In this document: one piece after another, positions 53,421-62,108 of the stretch
Layout: each line of letters starts with the position of its first letter
Position numbering within the stretch: position 1 is the stretch's first letter
From: CAIJXB01 sp964439595
GTDB taxonomy: Bacteria > Chlamydiota > Chlamydiia > Chlamydiales > Rhabdochlamydiaceae
NCBI GenBank assembly: GCA_964439595.1
Contig: CAYTOK010000004.1
Location: forward strand, 53,796 to 117,795
Direction of reading: 5' to 3'
DNA: 64,000 bases
The notes under the pieces: generated by a model
Told to the model about the DNA's origin: nothing
The model's input: only the letters and a program-made list of their open reading frames with translations
Database searches by the model: none
Made by a program: the position numbers and the translations under genes

Positions 53421-54608
53421 ATGAAACTACCAAAGAAATTCAAACTTCCCTTTTCTATAGGAACCCCGTGGGTTGAAAACTTTTTGCAAAAAAGAGCCGC
53501 TAAACTCCCTTCCTCTGAGTTTCTTTTAGTCTCTAAAAAACTGTATAAAAACATTCTAAAAGTAAATGAGGAAATCGCATCACATGACCTTCCGTCTAAC
53601 TTGCAACTAGCCTACGTCCACCGCAATGTGAAAACAGGGGTATTTTTAAAACCTAATGCTAAACCCATCAAACCAGGCACTTTTATAGGCATCTATACAG
53701 GTCTTTATGAGCTAGTCAAAGGAGATCTTTGCTATAACACCTCGTACGCTTACGATGTAGCTCAAGAAGTGCGTCTTAAAAAAGAGCAGCTATCTCATGT
53801 AATCATCCCAAGCGGAGAAAAGGAAGTTTTAACAACTAAAGAAGACTACAGCATTCAAACAAATGCCATTACTATGGGTAACTTCACAAGATTCATCAAT
53901 CACAGCTCTTTAAAACCGAATATAGAAGCTATAGTCTGCAAACTTCCCGAAGGAAGAATCGAAATACTATTATTTGCGTTAAAAAAAATTCATCCCAAAG
54001 AGCAGCTTTTAAGCTGTTATGGTGGAATGTACTGGAAAGCCCTTGGGATAATTCCGGACGATATGGAACCAACCACTTACAAGCTCGATAAACTCGGAAA
54101 AGCTTGTCCCTGTAAGAAGACTCCAGTATTACCTGCTAAAACGAAAAAAATTTTAACCAGTTTACGCAATCCTCTTCCTGTTATTTTTGAAGACAAGACA
54201 AATGCTAGGAAAGTAAAAAAATGGAAACAGTCCCTCCCTCTTTTACAGGCCAAGACAAAGAAAGAAATTGAAGATTTCGAAGAAATTATTCTAGAAAGAG
54301 GCATTCCAAGGCGCTTTACTTTAAGTCTTACTAAAACAGGCTTTCGTGTTTTCTTACAAAAAGACGCAAAAAAAATAAGAAAAAAAGAATTTATTGGAGT
54401 CCTTGCCGGAACCATTACCCTCAAAGAGAATCCCTTTATAGAAAATGGCGAAGAAAACTTCTTAAACCGCATACGTCAAAATAAAAAAGCAAATACAGAA
54501 ATTACTTTATTTTACGATGAAGACACTGACACAGTATATCCAGTCGTTTTTGCTTTAGAAGAAATCCTCCCAGGACAAGAAATCACGCTAAAAAACCTTG
54601 CCTTTTAG
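53421..54608 (+). CDS. SET-domain protein with a second half-SET unit
   Basis: The start is placed at ATG 53421 (395 residues), with AGGA six bases upstream; GTG 53382 is the alternative. Residues about 62-205 form a SET domain: KTGVFLKPNAKPIKPGTFIG (71-90), FINHSSLKPNIEA (158-170, the NHS motif that binds S-adenosylmethionine) and ALKKIHPKEQLLSCYGG (186-202). A Cys pair follows (CPC, 229-231). Residues about 298-391 repeat the first and last SET blocks (KTGFRVFLQKDAKKIRKKEF; VFALEEILPGQEITL) but lack the NHS part. A lysine methyltransferase of histone-like or host proteins is possible, as for other chlamydial SET proteins. Confidence 0.72.
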   Translation: MKLPKKFKLPFSIGTPWVENFLQKRAAKLPSSEFLLVSKKLYKNILKVNEEIASHDLPSNLQLAYVHRNVKTGVFLKPNAKPIKPGTFIGIYTGLYELVKGDLCYNTSYAYDVAQEVRLKKEQLSHVIIPSGEKEVLTTKEDYSIQTNAITMGNFTRFINHSSLKPNIEAIVCKLPEGRIEILLFALKKIHPKEQLLSCYGGMYWKALGIIPDDMEPTTYKLDKLGKACPCKKTPVLPAKTKKILTSLRNPLPVIFEDKTNARKVKKWKQSLPLLQAKTKKEIEDFEEIILERGIPRRFTLSLTKTGFRVFLQKDAKKIRKKEFIGVLAGTITLKENPFIENGEENFLNRIRQNKKANTEITLFYDEDTDTVYPVVFALEEILPGQEITLKNLAF

Positions 54609-54662
54609 ACTATTTCTTTTTAAACTGTACTTTCTATATAATCTTACAAAGTAGATAATTTT

Positions 54663-56225
54663 ATGCTCCCCGAATATCATGAACATGAAGAATTTAAAAA
54701 CCGCAGCCAAAAACTAGCAGAAATACGCCTATTAGGAGTAGATCCTTACCCCCCGACTTTTAAACCTGCTAACCTAGCCGGCGACCTCACCAAGACTTAC
54801 GAGGCATCCCTTGAAAGTCATAGTGAAGAGGCAGCCGAAGGAAAAACTCCCTTAGTCAAAATATCAGGAAGACTGGTTCTTTTTAGAGCCATGGGGAAAA
54901 ATGCCTTTGGTCATATTCAAGATGAAACGGGAAGAATACAGGTCATGTTTAATAGGGAGCTCACTCAAATAGAAGGACTTACTTCCGAAGAGTGGAGCCC
55001 GATTAAATTTATAGAAAAAAAAATAGATCTTGGCGACATCCTAGGTATAGAAGGGCACCTTTTTAAAACGCAAAAAGGCGAGCTGACTGTATTTGTCAAA
55101 AAAGCAACGCTTCTTTGCAAAACATTGCTACCCCTTGCAGATAAGCATAGCGGCCTTGCAGATAAGGGCGTCCGCTACCGCAAAAGATGGCTTGATCTTA
55201 TCACCCACCAAGATGTGTTAAAAAGCTTTCAGCTAAGATCACAAATCCTTCGCCTTATTAGACAAAATTTTGAAGCAGCAGGTTTTTTAGAGGTAGAAAC
55301 TCCCGTACTACAAAATGTCTATGGAGGAGCGCAGGCTAAGCCTTTTACCACACATCTTAACGCGCTAAATCAGTCCATGTTTCTTCGGATCTCTTTAGAA
55401 ATCCCCTTAAAAAAACTCCTCGTCGGAGGTTTTTCCAAGGTCTACGAGATAGGAAAAGTATTTAGAAATGAAGGCCTTGATCGCACTCATAACCCTGAGT
55501 TTACAGAACTTGAAGCTTACGCTGCGAACTGGGATTACAATGATATGATGTCTTTTACAGAGAATCTTTTTGAAAAGATTTGTCTTTCTCTTCATGGAAC
55601 CACAAAAATCCAAGTACAAAAAAATGACATGGCTCATGAAATCGATTTAAAGACACCTTGGATCCGCATGAGCATGAAAGACAGCCTAAAAACCTATGCA
55701 AATATTGACGTAGATACCCTATCTCTTCAAGGCATGAAAGAGCTTCTCATCACAGAAGCCCATCTTCCTTCTGATGAGATAAAAAACAGCTCTAAGGGAG
55801 AGCTTATCGCAAAGTTATTTGAAGAATTTGCCGAAAAACATCTCATCCAACCTCACCATATCATTGATCATCCAATAGAAACAACGCCTCTTTGCAAACT
55901 ACATAGAGACCCTAAACTACGAGCTGAAGGATTTGTAGAGCGCTTTGAAACTTTCATTGCAGCGAGTGAGTTTTGTAACTCTTATACAGAGTTAAACGAC
56001 CCAGAACTGCAACGAACGCTTTTAGAAGAGCAAGCACAAAAAAAACTAGATGGAGATGAAGAGGCCTGCCCCCTTGATGAAGAATTCATCGAAGCTATTT
56101 GTCAAGGCATGCCTCCCGCAGGCGGTCTTGGTATCGGAGTCGACAGAATGGTAATGCTATTTTTAAGTGCTTACTCTATCCGAGACGTTCTCTTCTTTCC
56201 TCTAATGAAGCCGGAAGAAAGTTAA
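54663..56225 (+). CDS. lysS: Lysyl-tRNA synthetase, class II
   Basis: This 520-residue enzyme has the N-terminal OB fold (VKISGRLVLFRAMGKNAFGH near 70) and the class II core: motif 1 RSQILRLIRQNFEAAGFLEV near 191, motif 2 VFRNEGLDRTHNPEFTELEAY near 268-288, and motif 3 GLGIGVDRMVMLFLSA near 491. The C-terminal region ASEFCNSYTELNDPELQRTL near 437 is typical of LysS. A palindromic terminator follows. Confidence 0.95.
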   Translation: MLPEYHEHEEFKNRSQKLAEIRLLGVDPYPPTFKPANLAGDLTKTYEASLESHSEEAAEGKTPLVKISGRLVLFRAMGKNAFGHIQDETGRIQVMFNRELTQIEGLTSEEWSPIKFIEKKIDLGDILGIEGHLFKTQKGELTVFVKKATLLCKTLLPLADKHSGLADKGVRYRKRWLDLITHQDVLKSFQLRSQILRLIRQNFEAAGFLEVETPVLQNVYGGAQAKPFTTHLNALNQSMFLRISLEIPLKKLLVGGFSKVYEIGKVFRNEGLDRTHNPEFTELEAYAANWDYNDMMSFTENLFEKICLSLHGTTKIQVQKNDMAHEIDLKTPWIRMSMKDSLKTYANIDVDTLSLQGMKELLITEAHLPSDEIKNSSKGELIAKLFEEFAEKHLIQPHHIIDHPIETTPLCKLHRDPKLRAEGFVERFETFIAASEFCNSYTELNDPELQRTLLEEQAQKKLDGDEEACPLDEEFIEAICQGMPPAGGLGIGVDRMVMLFLSAYSIRDVLFFPLMKPEES

Positions 56226-56256
56226 GTGTACTTAGTTTTTTTTACTTCCTTAACAT

Positions 56257-56295
56257 AAGAGGAAAACCCGCTAATAATAAGTGGGTTTTCCTCTT
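56257..56295 (+). terminator. Intrinsic terminator after lysS
   Basis: AAGAGGAAAACCCGCT and AGTGGGTTTTCCTCTT pair with one G-T wobble in a 16-bp stem around a 7-base loop. The following T run is short. The symmetric stem may also end transcripts from the Nudix side. Confidence 0.75.
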
Positions 56296-56443
56296 GCATT
56301 TTCATCATAAGTGATTAGACTCTACAAATCAGCGATGTCGATAATCCTATAAAAATAATGACTACTCAAAAGAGCATCAGAAATCGGACCTAAATAAACA
56401 ACATGGCTCTTTTACTTCCTATCCAAGCAAACCCTGCTTAAAA

Positions 56444-56863
56444 TTACATTTCCTGTAATAATTTTTTTACTTTGAAGCAAATTTCTTTGGATTCTTTAAA
56501 AGTTAAGTGAAGATGTGCCGTATCTAAAGGAAGCCACTTAGCATCTACTATCTCTTCGGGTTGTAGCTGCAGCGTCCCTGTGACAAAAGCTGGGAAATAA
56601 CACACTGTTTTATGGATTTTCTCATGAAATTTATAAAATTGATAAGTTTCCATGTAAGGAACCTGACTTAAGCAAGAAGCGATAGTAAGGCCAGTCTCTT
56701 CAAAAAGCTCCCTTTGAGCTGTTTCAAAATCAGATTCACCTTTATCTTTATGGCCCTTAGGAAAAGCCCAATGCTTTCCCCCTTTATGAAAGATCACAAG
56801 AATGTACAATCCGTCCACTTCTTGCTTAAGGGGTACTATGCCGTACGAATAGTCTTTTTTCAT
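56444..56863 (-). CDS. Nudix hydrolase
   Basis: This 139-residue protein has a perfect Nudix box, GHKDKGESDFETAQRELFEE plus TGL (about 37-59), and the upstream FHKGGKHWAFPKG, which resembles bacterial bis(5'-nucleosyl)-tetraphosphatases of the Ap4A type. It probably hydrolyses dinucleoside polyphosphates or capped RNA; the substrate is inferred. It overlaps the fabF stop (ATGA) and is the second gene of that transcript. Confidence 0.88.
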   Translation of the reverse strand: MKKDYSYGIVPLKQEVDGLYILVIFHKGGKHWAFPKGHKDKGESDFETAQRELFEETGLTIASCLSQVPYMETYQFYKFHEKIHKTVCYFPAFVTGTLQLQPEEIVDAKWLPLDTAHLHLTFKESKEICFKVKKLLQEM

Positions 56864-58116
56864 CGAACAAACGGAGCAAAAAGAAGAGCTGAATTATGCC
56901 CCCCGAATCCAAAAGAATTCGATAATGCCACTTTTATCTTATGAGCCTTAGCTACATTAGGAACTAGGTCTATCCCTGCAAGGCCTTCTTCAGGATTAGT
57001 AAGATTTATCGTAGGATGAACCATTCCAGTTAAAATTGCTTTAATAGTTGCTATAGCTTCAATTCCTCCAGCAGCACCAAGACAGTGCCCTGTCATAGAT
57101 TTTGTCGCATTCATTTTCACATTATACATGTGAGAACCAAAAACTTTTAAAAGAGCTTCTACCTCACACATATCTCCTGCTGGCGTTGAGGTAGCATGTG
57201 CATTGATATAGTTGATATCTTCTTTGTTGATACCGGCATCAGCAATAGCTTTTTCTATGCAAAGACTCACCCCTAATCCATCTGCACGAGGATTAGTCAT
57301 ATGGTTTGCATCGCAAGAAAGCCCTCCTCCTAAGTACTCTGCTAAAATCGTAGCACCTCTAGCTTCTGCGTGCTCTAGGCTTTCTAAGACAAGAACCCCT
57401 GAACCCTCTCCCATCACAAAGCCGTCGCGGGCCTTATCCCAAGGGCAAGACGCTAATTGAGGCGTCTCATTTTTTTCAGAAAGAGCCTTACAAGCCACAA
57501 ACCCAGCTAGACCAATAGGTGTTAAAGGGGCCTCACTACCTCCACAGATCATGAGATCCGCTTCTCCACTGCGTATATGCTGCGCTGCAGAAAAAATACA
57601 GTTATTAGATGTAGCACAGGCTGTCGAAATAGAATAATTAGGACCTAAAAACCCAATATCCATTGCCAAAAGAGCCCCGCCCATATTGGTAATAATAAAC
57701 GGCACAAAGAAAGGAGTCAGTTTTTTAAAGCCTTTAGTAAGCAAAGTTTCTACTCCGTCAGAAAAAGTAACCATCCCGCCCATGCCAGAGCCTATAAGGA
57801 CTCCACATCTTGTCTTATCTAATTTATCCAGCTCTACAGAAGAAAGACCGCTCATCTCTAACGCTTTTTTTCCAGCTACCATGGCGTAACGAATAAAAGG
57901 GTCTACACGACGGGCTTGCTTTTTATCAATGTACTCACCTGTGTCAAAATCCTGTACGCTTCCTGCAAATCTGGTAGGATACTCTTCACAAGGAAATTCC
58001 TGAATAGGTCTAATCCCACTTTTTCCAGCAAGCAGTTGATTGTAGAAAACATCGACGTCTGTTCCAAAACAAGAAACAACTCCCATACCTGTAACAACAA
58101 CCCGCTTCTTCTTCAT
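56860..58116 (-). CDS. fabF: 3-oxoacyl-ACP synthase II
   Basis: This 418-residue condensing enzyme of fatty-acid elongation has the catalytic Cys in ISTACATSNN near 161, the catalytic histidines in NAHATSTPAGD near 302 and SMTGHCLGAAGGIEA near 337, and ALSNSFGFGGHNSALLF near 396. MKKKRVVVTGMGVVSCFG at the N-terminus is typical of FabF. The ATG is preceded by GGGAGG. Confidence 0.95.
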   Translation of the reverse strand: MKKKRVVVTGMGVVSCFGTDVDVFYNQLLAGKSGIRPIQEFPCEEYPTRFAGSVQDFDTGEYIDKKQARRVDPFIRYAMVAGKKALEMSGLSSVELDKLDKTRCGVLIGSGMGGMVTFSDGVETLLTKGFKKLTPFFVPFIITNMGGALLAMDIGFLGPNYSISTACATSNNCIFSAAQHIRSGEADLMICGGSEAPLTPIGLAGFVACKALSEKNETPQLASCPWDKARDGFVMGEGSGVLVLESLEHAEARGATILAEYLGGGLSCDANHMTNPRADGLGVSLCIEKAIADAGINKEDINYINAHATSTPAGDMCEVEALLKVFGSHMYNVKMNATKSMTGHCLGAAGGIEAIATIKAILTGMVHPTINLTNPEEGLAGIDLVPNVAKAHKIKVALSNSFGFGGHNSALLFAPFVR

Positions 58117-58203
58117 ATGGCCTCCCGTTCAGTAAAATGAGCTATAAAAATACTAAATATTCCATTAATTGTGCAATGATTTTATAAATTTCAAAAAAAT
58201 ACA

Positions 58204-58815
58204 TTACTTATGCAAAAGATGAGCAAGCTCCTCTGCCCCAAACACAAATAAAAATATAACACCCAAACATCCAACTAAAAATAAAAAATAACTAAATAAA
58301 ATTATAACTCCATCTTCTTCTAATAATCCTAAACCCAAAAAAAGAATAGGCAAAGCTGCTAACATATTAGATAGAGGAATAGGTAAAGGCAGTGCCAAAA
58401 AAGCAGCCAACATAGCAACTAAAAGACCGTTCACTCTTCGAAGTACAGTATTTTGTGAAAGACTTTTCAACCGAGGAGTAGTACCTTTTTGCACGATAAG
58501 AAATATTTTTTTTACCTTCTCTACAGCGATTATTACATGATCACTGTTCAACTCTTTTTTCAAAATCCACTCTGGCCACCAGATGTGATGAGAAAAAATC
58601 AACCGTAATCCTAAAAAACAAAGAATAATACCAAAAGGGGTAGAAAAACCAGGAATTTGCACAGGAAAACTACAAGGAAGACTAAATAAAATCAAAAGCG
58701 CAGCATATCCTTTTCCTTGTAAAATAGAAAATATTTCTTTAATTTGAATCTTTTTTTGTTTCTTTGCCAGATCTAAAAGGCAATCTAGCATTTGCAAAAA
58801 AGAGAGTCCCTGCAT
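58204..58815 (-). CDS. ExoD-family membrane protein
   Basis: This 203-residue protein has about five hydrophobic segments. SLPCSFPVQIPGFSTPFGII (about 41-60) and PLPIPLSNMLAALPILFLGL near 140-160 are the two repeated halves of the ExoD (exopolysaccharide synthesis) family; each has Pro-rich membrane loops. The function is not known in detail. It begins one base after the HD phosphodiesterase stop, so it is in that operon. Confidence 0.75.
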   Translation of the reverse strand: MQGLSFLQMLDCLLDLAKKQKKIQIKEIFSILQGKGYAALLILFSLPCSFPVQIPGFSTPFGIILCFLGLRLIFSHHIWWPEWILKKELNSDHVIIAVEKVKKIFLIVQKGTTPRLKSLSQNTVLRRVNGLLVAMLAAFLALPLPIPLSNMLAALPILFLGLGLLEEDGVIILFSYFLFLVGCLGVIFLFVFGAEELAHLLHK

Positions 58816-58816
58816 G

Positions 58817-60949
58817 TTAGATACCCTTAGAAGGATACTTAATACGTAAATGACGAGTAATTAAAAGGGTTTTCGCCATTGTTTTCTTTATAATACAAAG
58901 CTCTTGAAATGTTAATGGGCTTTCATCAAATTGCCCTTCTTCGGCTTTTTCAGAAATAAGCCGATCTACCATTTCAGCAACAACTTCTTCTGTGGCAGAG
59001 TCTAAAGAGCGGGAGGCTGCCTCAACCGTGTCTGCAATCATAATCAAAGCAGCTTCTTTGGTACTAGGCTTTGGACCTGGGTAATGAAACTGCTTTTCAT
59101 TAACCTTAGATGGGTCATCCCCCATTTGCTCGACCTGCTTACAATAAAAAAAATAAACAAGCGTGGTTCCGTGATGTTCTCGAATGACATCAATAAAACC
59201 TTGTGGAAGATGGTGTTTCCTAGCTAGAGCTTCGCCTTCCGGGACATGGGCAATAATTACATGAGCTGATTCTAAGGGGGTAAGCAACTGATGAATATTG
59301 AATCCCCCCAGTTGATTTTCCGTAAAATAATGAGGATTAAATAACTTACCGATATCGTGATACAACGCTGCTACGCGACAAAAAAGCCCGTTGGCACCAA
59401 TAGACCTTGCCACAATTTCTGCAATATTACCCACAACAAGTGAATGTTGATAAGTGCCGGGAGCCTCTAAACTAAGCCTTCTTAAAAGCTCATTATTCGG
59501 ATCCATATATTCCATCAAACTCATATCAGTCATAATATTAAATATAGACTCAAAAAGAGGTAATAACCCGACAACAATAATTGCCGTTGCAGCCATAAAA
59601 ACAAAAGCAGCAACCAAATCAAAAATACAGGTCATTTCTAGGAAATTACTCTCTTTCAAATAAAAAGCAAATAATACAGGAACACAACAGACCCAGACTT
59701 TAGCGCATACTTCAAAGATATCTTTTCTTCTATGCAGGCCTCTAGCGAACATAATCGTACACATCGAAGCAATTAAATTTAAAACAAGAAATCGATCATA
59801 CTCTATAGAAAGGCTTAAACTGATAATAACAGAGAGAAAAATAGAACTAAAAAGAGCAATCCTCGCGCCTAAAAGAACACAAAGTAAGAGCGAAGCAAAA
59901 GGCACTATCAAAGGAAATCGGATAGCTTCAATTAAATTATATCCCTCATATAAAAGAAGATGCTCAGTAGCCTTTGCTAAAAAAAGAGTTAATAAAGAAA
60001 TTAAGGTCAGTAACGTCAATCGTCTTAAAGAAATAAAAATCGATTTATGATAAATTTTTAAATAAATAGTAGTCAAAAGAGTAATAATAAGACTTAAACT
60101 AACACTTCCAAAAACAGAAAGTAACGAAACTTCCTCTTTAACCTCTCCAAGTGCATTTTTTAGCGCCTGAACCTGTAAAACATGTTTTGAGGTAATTTTC
60201 TCCCCGGGTTCTAAAATAAAACTCCCAGCCTGAACAAGAACATATTGGTCCGGTATACTCTCTTTAACAGTTTGTTTAATGCGCTTTTCAAATCCAAAAT
60301 CTTGCTGAAATGACCATTTTTTCTCTTTAAAAAACTCAACTATAAAAGCAACCATCTCTGTATCATCTACGCCAGAAAAAACACGCTGTTTTAAAAAGTC
60401 CCAATACTCTACCGGCATAGAAACGGGAGCTGATCCTTTTCTATCGATAGGAAGCTCAAATAAATACGCAGAACCCTCTTCAAATCCTCTAACCTTTTCT
60501 ATAGTTCTTAAGTCAGAAAATCGACTTTCTGATAAAAAATCCTCTAAAGACTCCGTATATTCATACATCCGCTCAAAACTGAGCTGAGGCATTTTTTTTC
60601 GCCAACCTTGGTTTTCTATTAAACCTTCTTCAAATTCACTGCTAACTCTTGCTACTTCTTTTGTGTTAAACCGATAAATAGTCCCTATGTCATGAATAGC
60701 CTGCTGCTGTAAAAAAAACGTTTTTTCTTCATCCGGAAATTCAAAAGAAGTCTGAGCAACGACATACTGCTTAGAAATAGAATTCACTTCTAAAACATCT
60801 ACTTTTATTTTTTTTAGCTGAAGAAAAAAAGAAAGAGCCATAATAAAAAGAAGAGCGAGCAAAATACGCCAGCCGAGCCTTCCCATCTTGGAAACCCCTC
60901 GGACCTCTATTTTTTCACCCTCTGCTATATTCAACGTTGGATTCCTCAT
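58817..60949 (-). CDS. 7TM-HD family phosphohydrolase (PgpH/YqfF-like)
   Basis: This 710-residue protein has one N-terminal segment (about 28-45), an extracytoplasmic domain (about 50-280; ends with LVQAGSFILEPGEKI), a seven-segment membrane part (about 283-480) and a C-terminal HD domain with YQHSLVVGN near 497, ALYHDIGKLFNPHYFTENQ near 527, VIIAHVPEGEALARKHHLP near 564 and EHHGTTLV near 592. Proteins of this layout hydrolyse c-di-AMP. Chlamydiae make c-di-AMP, so a role as its phosphodiesterase is likely. Confidence 0.88.
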   Translation of the reverse strand: MRNPTLNIAEGEKIEVRGVSKMGRLGWRILLALLFIMALSFFLQLKKIKVDVLEVNSISKQYVVAQTSFEFPDEEKTFFLQQQAIHDIGTIYRFNTKEVARVSSEFEEGLIENQGWRKKMPQLSFERMYEYTESLEDFLSESRFSDLRTIEKVRGFEEGSAYLFELPIDRKGSAPVSMPVEYWDFLKQRVFSGVDDTEMVAFIVEFFKEKKWSFQQDFGFEKRIKQTVKESIPDQYVLVQAGSFILEPGEKITSKHVLQVQALKNALGEVKEEVSLLSVFGSVSLSLIITLLTTIYLKIYHKSIFISLRRLTLLTLISLLTLFLAKATEHLLLYEGYNLIEAIRFPLIVPFASLLLCVLLGARIALFSSIFLSVIISLSLSIEYDRFLVLNLIASMCTIMFARGLHRRKDIFEVCAKVWVCCVPVLFAFYLKESNFLEMTCIFDLVAAFVFMAATAIIVVGLLPLFESIFNIMTDMSLMEYMDPNNELLRRLSLEAPGTYQHSLVVGNIAEIVARSIGANGLFCRVAALYHDIGKLFNPHYFTENQLGGFNIHQLLTPLESAHVIIAHVPEGEALARKHHLPQGFIDVIREHHGTTLVYFFYCKQVEQMGDDPSKVNEKQFHYPGPKPSTKEAALIMIADTVEAASRSLDSATEEVVAEMVDRLISEKAEEGQFDESPLTFQELCIIKKTMAKTLLITRHLRIKYPSKGI

Positions 60950-61102
60950 TTTTTCCTCAAATAAAACTTTCCCCTATCTTGCTTTGTTTCTTCTTAAAAA
61001 ACAAGTTTCAAGGAAAATATTCAATACCCGACCTGAATATTTCCCCTGAAACATCCAAACAAGACAATAAACTCAATTTCTTTTATCACAAGAAAAATCA
61101 AT

Positions 61103-61768
61103 TTAAAATTGAGATTCTCCATCCCTTAAACTAGCTAAAATAAAGTCAATAGCAGCTTGATTACATTCATTGCCAGGAACAATAATATTAGCATATTTTT
61201 TACTTGGCGCCACAAAAAGATCATGCATCGGTTTTACTGTTTCTAAATACTGCGCTTTCACGCTATTAAAATCTCGAGAACGCTCTTTCATGTCCCTTTC
61301 AATGCGGCGTAAAATACGAACATCATCCTCTGCTTCAACAAAGATTGTAATGTCAAAAAGATCTCTTACTTCTGGTGCAGCTAAAAGAAGAATCCCCTCA
61401 ACAAGAACGATGTTTGAAGGTTCAATCCATTTCGAGGTTTTCTCTCGAGAATGTGTATGAAAGTTATATACAGGCTCTTCAATAGCTAGGCCGTTTTTTA
61501 AATGCGTTAAATGCTCCCTAAGAAGAGAAAATTCTAAAGAATCAAGATGATCAAAATTCAAATTATCTCTTTCTTCAAAAGACAAGTCCGAGCAATCTTT
61601 ATAATAAGAATCTTGGCTAATTAATACAGCATTTGGGAACGCTTCATGAATTTTCTTAGCAAGAGTGGTTTTTCCGGCTCCTGTACCTCCAGCAATTCCC
61701 ACAAAAATGGGCTGCTTAGCAAAAATCGATGTAGCTATAAAACAAAAAAATAAAAACAACCTCAACAT
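61103..61768 (-). CDS. udk: Uridine kinase with an N-terminal signal peptide
   Basis: This 221-residue kinase has Walker A GIAGGTGAGKTTLAK (24-38), SQDSYYKDCSDLSFEERDNL near 51-70, DHLDSLEFSLL near 74, YNFHTHSREK near 101 and the RRIERDMKERSRD lid near 154. It phosphorylates uridine and cytidine in pyrimidine salvage. Unlike usual Udk, the conserved part is preceded by MLRLFLFFCFIATSIFA, a good signal peptide with an A-x-A-like end; GGGAGG sits at ideal spacing before the ATG, and no other start lies before the P-loop. The signal peptide suggests export, which is unexpected for an ATP-dependent enzyme. Confidence 0.85.
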   Translation of the reverse strand: MLRLFLFFCFIATSIFAKQPIFVGIAGGTGAGKTTLAKKIHEAFPNAVLISQDSYYKDCSDLSFEERDNLNFDHLDSLEFSLLREHLTHLKNGLAIEEPVYNFHTHSREKTSKWIEPSNIVLVEGILLLAAPEVRDLFDITIFVEAEDDVRILRRIERDMKERSRDFNSVKAQYLETVKPMHDLFVAPSKKYANIIVPGNECNQAAIDFILASLRDGESQF

Positions 61769-62108
61769 GCAAACCTCCCTATAAAATAGATAGAAGGCAG
61801 AATGCTTTTTTTAAGCTTAGGCGTCAAGAGGGATTTTTTGCTTATTCATAATAAAACCAAATTGATTGGAGGGTTTGCAGTCTATGGCAAGAACTTTGAG
61901 TCCTTGAAGGCTATATAAGAAGATGCAAGGACCTAAGACAATTTAAAAACAATAGACTCTTGAATTCGCTTCTCTTTAATAATTAAGGAATTAATAGAAT
62001 AATTCCATTTCCACAAAAAAAACAAAAATATAATTAATTCAATCTTAATAATTAAAATATAGCATTAATAATAAATGATTATTAAATAAAAAACGCGATG
62101 CATATTTT
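61769..62108. other. 340-base AT-rich gap
   Basis: No gene or clear promoter is seen. The right part (61980-62100) is very AT-rich, with several short runs such as TTAATAATTAA, and precedes the repeat-protein gene. Confidence 0.5.
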
